From SZUA-100 sp965248135 (GTDB lineage: Bacteria > Pseudomonadota > Alphaproteobacteria > Rhizobiales > Rhizobiaceae): a stretch of 6,460 nucleotides of DNA. A program made the position numbers and the translations under genes. Shown one piece after another: positions 6,282 through 6,460 of the stretch; the stretch's first letter is position 1, and every line of letters starts with the position of its first letter. The stretch spans positions 1-6,460 of the forward strand of contig CBDFIN010000002.1 in assembly GCA_965248135.1 (NCBI GenBank), read 5' to 3'. Under the pieces are notes generated by a model, which saw only the letters and a list, made by a program, of their open reading frames with translations, ran no database searches and was not told the origin of the DNA.

Positions 6282-6300
6282 TATTCCATCAAGACGTGGT

Positions 6301-6305
6301 AAGGA
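6301..6305 (+). promoter_or_regulatory. Shine-Dalgarno of the response regulator
   Basis: AAGGA at 6301-6305 lies seven bases before ATG 6313 and 19 bases after the VIT/VWA stop codon. The short gap and lack of a terminator hairpin favour co-transcription of the regulator with the sorting genes. Confidence 0.7.
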
Positions 6306-6312
6306 AACCGGC

Positions 6313-6460
6313 ATGAAGAAAATACTTGTAGTTGAAGATGATGCTCAGATTTCCGACGTGGTTGGATATGCGCTCGAAAAGGCCAATTATGAGTTGAAAA
6401 TTGTCTGTGACGGCAAGACTGCGCTTGATGGTTTTTTCCAGTGGCAACCCGATCTGGTAA
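6313..6460 (+). CDS. Response regulator, N-terminal part (runs off the window)
   Basis: The first 49 codons encode a receiver (REC) domain start: MKKILVVEDDAQISDVVGYALEKANYE. KILVVEDD is the first beta strand plus the acidic pocket (D9, D10) that binds Mg2+. Helix alpha-1 follows, then a second strand (ELKIVCDG) and the alpha-2 segment ending in QPDLV, which leads into the third strand. The phosphoacceptor Asp, expected a few residues further on (near 53), is outside the window, as is any output domain. The subfamily therefore cannot be fixed, although an OmpR/CreB-type winged-helix regulator is the usual companion here. The 31-bp gap from the VIT/VWA gene and same strand imply an operon. In dedicated sortase systems a response regulator and a histidine kinase sit beside the VIT/VWA target, so a kinase gene is expected downstream. 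Confidence 0.93.
   Translation, partial: MKKILVVEDDAQISDVVGYALEKANYELKIVCDGKTALDGFFQWQPDLV

Noticed and set aside
1..6460. tRNA, rRNA, CRISPR array, complete insertion sequence or transposase
   Set aside because: I saw no cloverleaf-like sequence, no regularly spaced long repeats, and no transposase or terminal inverted repeats on either strand.

Overview
The window looks like a chromosomal segment from a Gram-negative proteobacterium, probably a marine-type alphaproteobacterium of moderate GC. This rests on the style of the UDP-glucose dehydrogenase, the exosortase/PEP-CTERM-type machinery (known from Gram-negatives), and the layout of the main operon. The taxonomic call is inference.

Layout. 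(1) Positions 1-790, + strand: AT-richer, decayed DNA. It holds a nitroreductase remnant with two frameshifts and an internal stop, then only the N-terminal membrane piece of a type I secretion ABC transporter. (2) Positions 813-2117, - strand: an intact UDP-glucose 6-dehydrogenase (ugd) with all key residues. (3) Positions 2118-2487: a 370-bp divergent intergenic region with no gene. It contains a 12-bp palindrome, an 8-bp-arm hairpin and a short direct repeat. (4) Positions 2488 to the right edge, + strand: a compact run that looks like one operon. It has an exosortase with the Cys/Arg/His triad, then an EpsI-like (DUF3485-like) module in another frame after a C5 run, then a 766-aa secreted VIT + VWA protein, then the start of a response regulator.

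How they fit together. The VIT/VWA protein has a signal peptide, a complete MIDAS metal site, and near its C-terminus a Pro-Glu-Pro motif followed by a hydrophobic segment and a basic cluster, which is a PEP-CTERM-like sorting signal. It is therefore the obvious substrate of the exosortase two genes upstream. Known proteobacterial 'dedicated sortase' systems pair one VIT/VWA target (LPXTG-type tail) with one sortase and a private two-component system. This window shows the same logic with an exosortase in place of the sortase: one processing enzyme, one adjacent target, one adjacent regulator. That is the most interesting feature here.

Two sequence oddities deserve checking. The exosortase/EpsI fusion is interrupted by a one-base frame change at a C5 run. 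The sorting-target gene has an A8 run near its 3' end that matches a -1 slippery site and leads to an alternative C-terminus.
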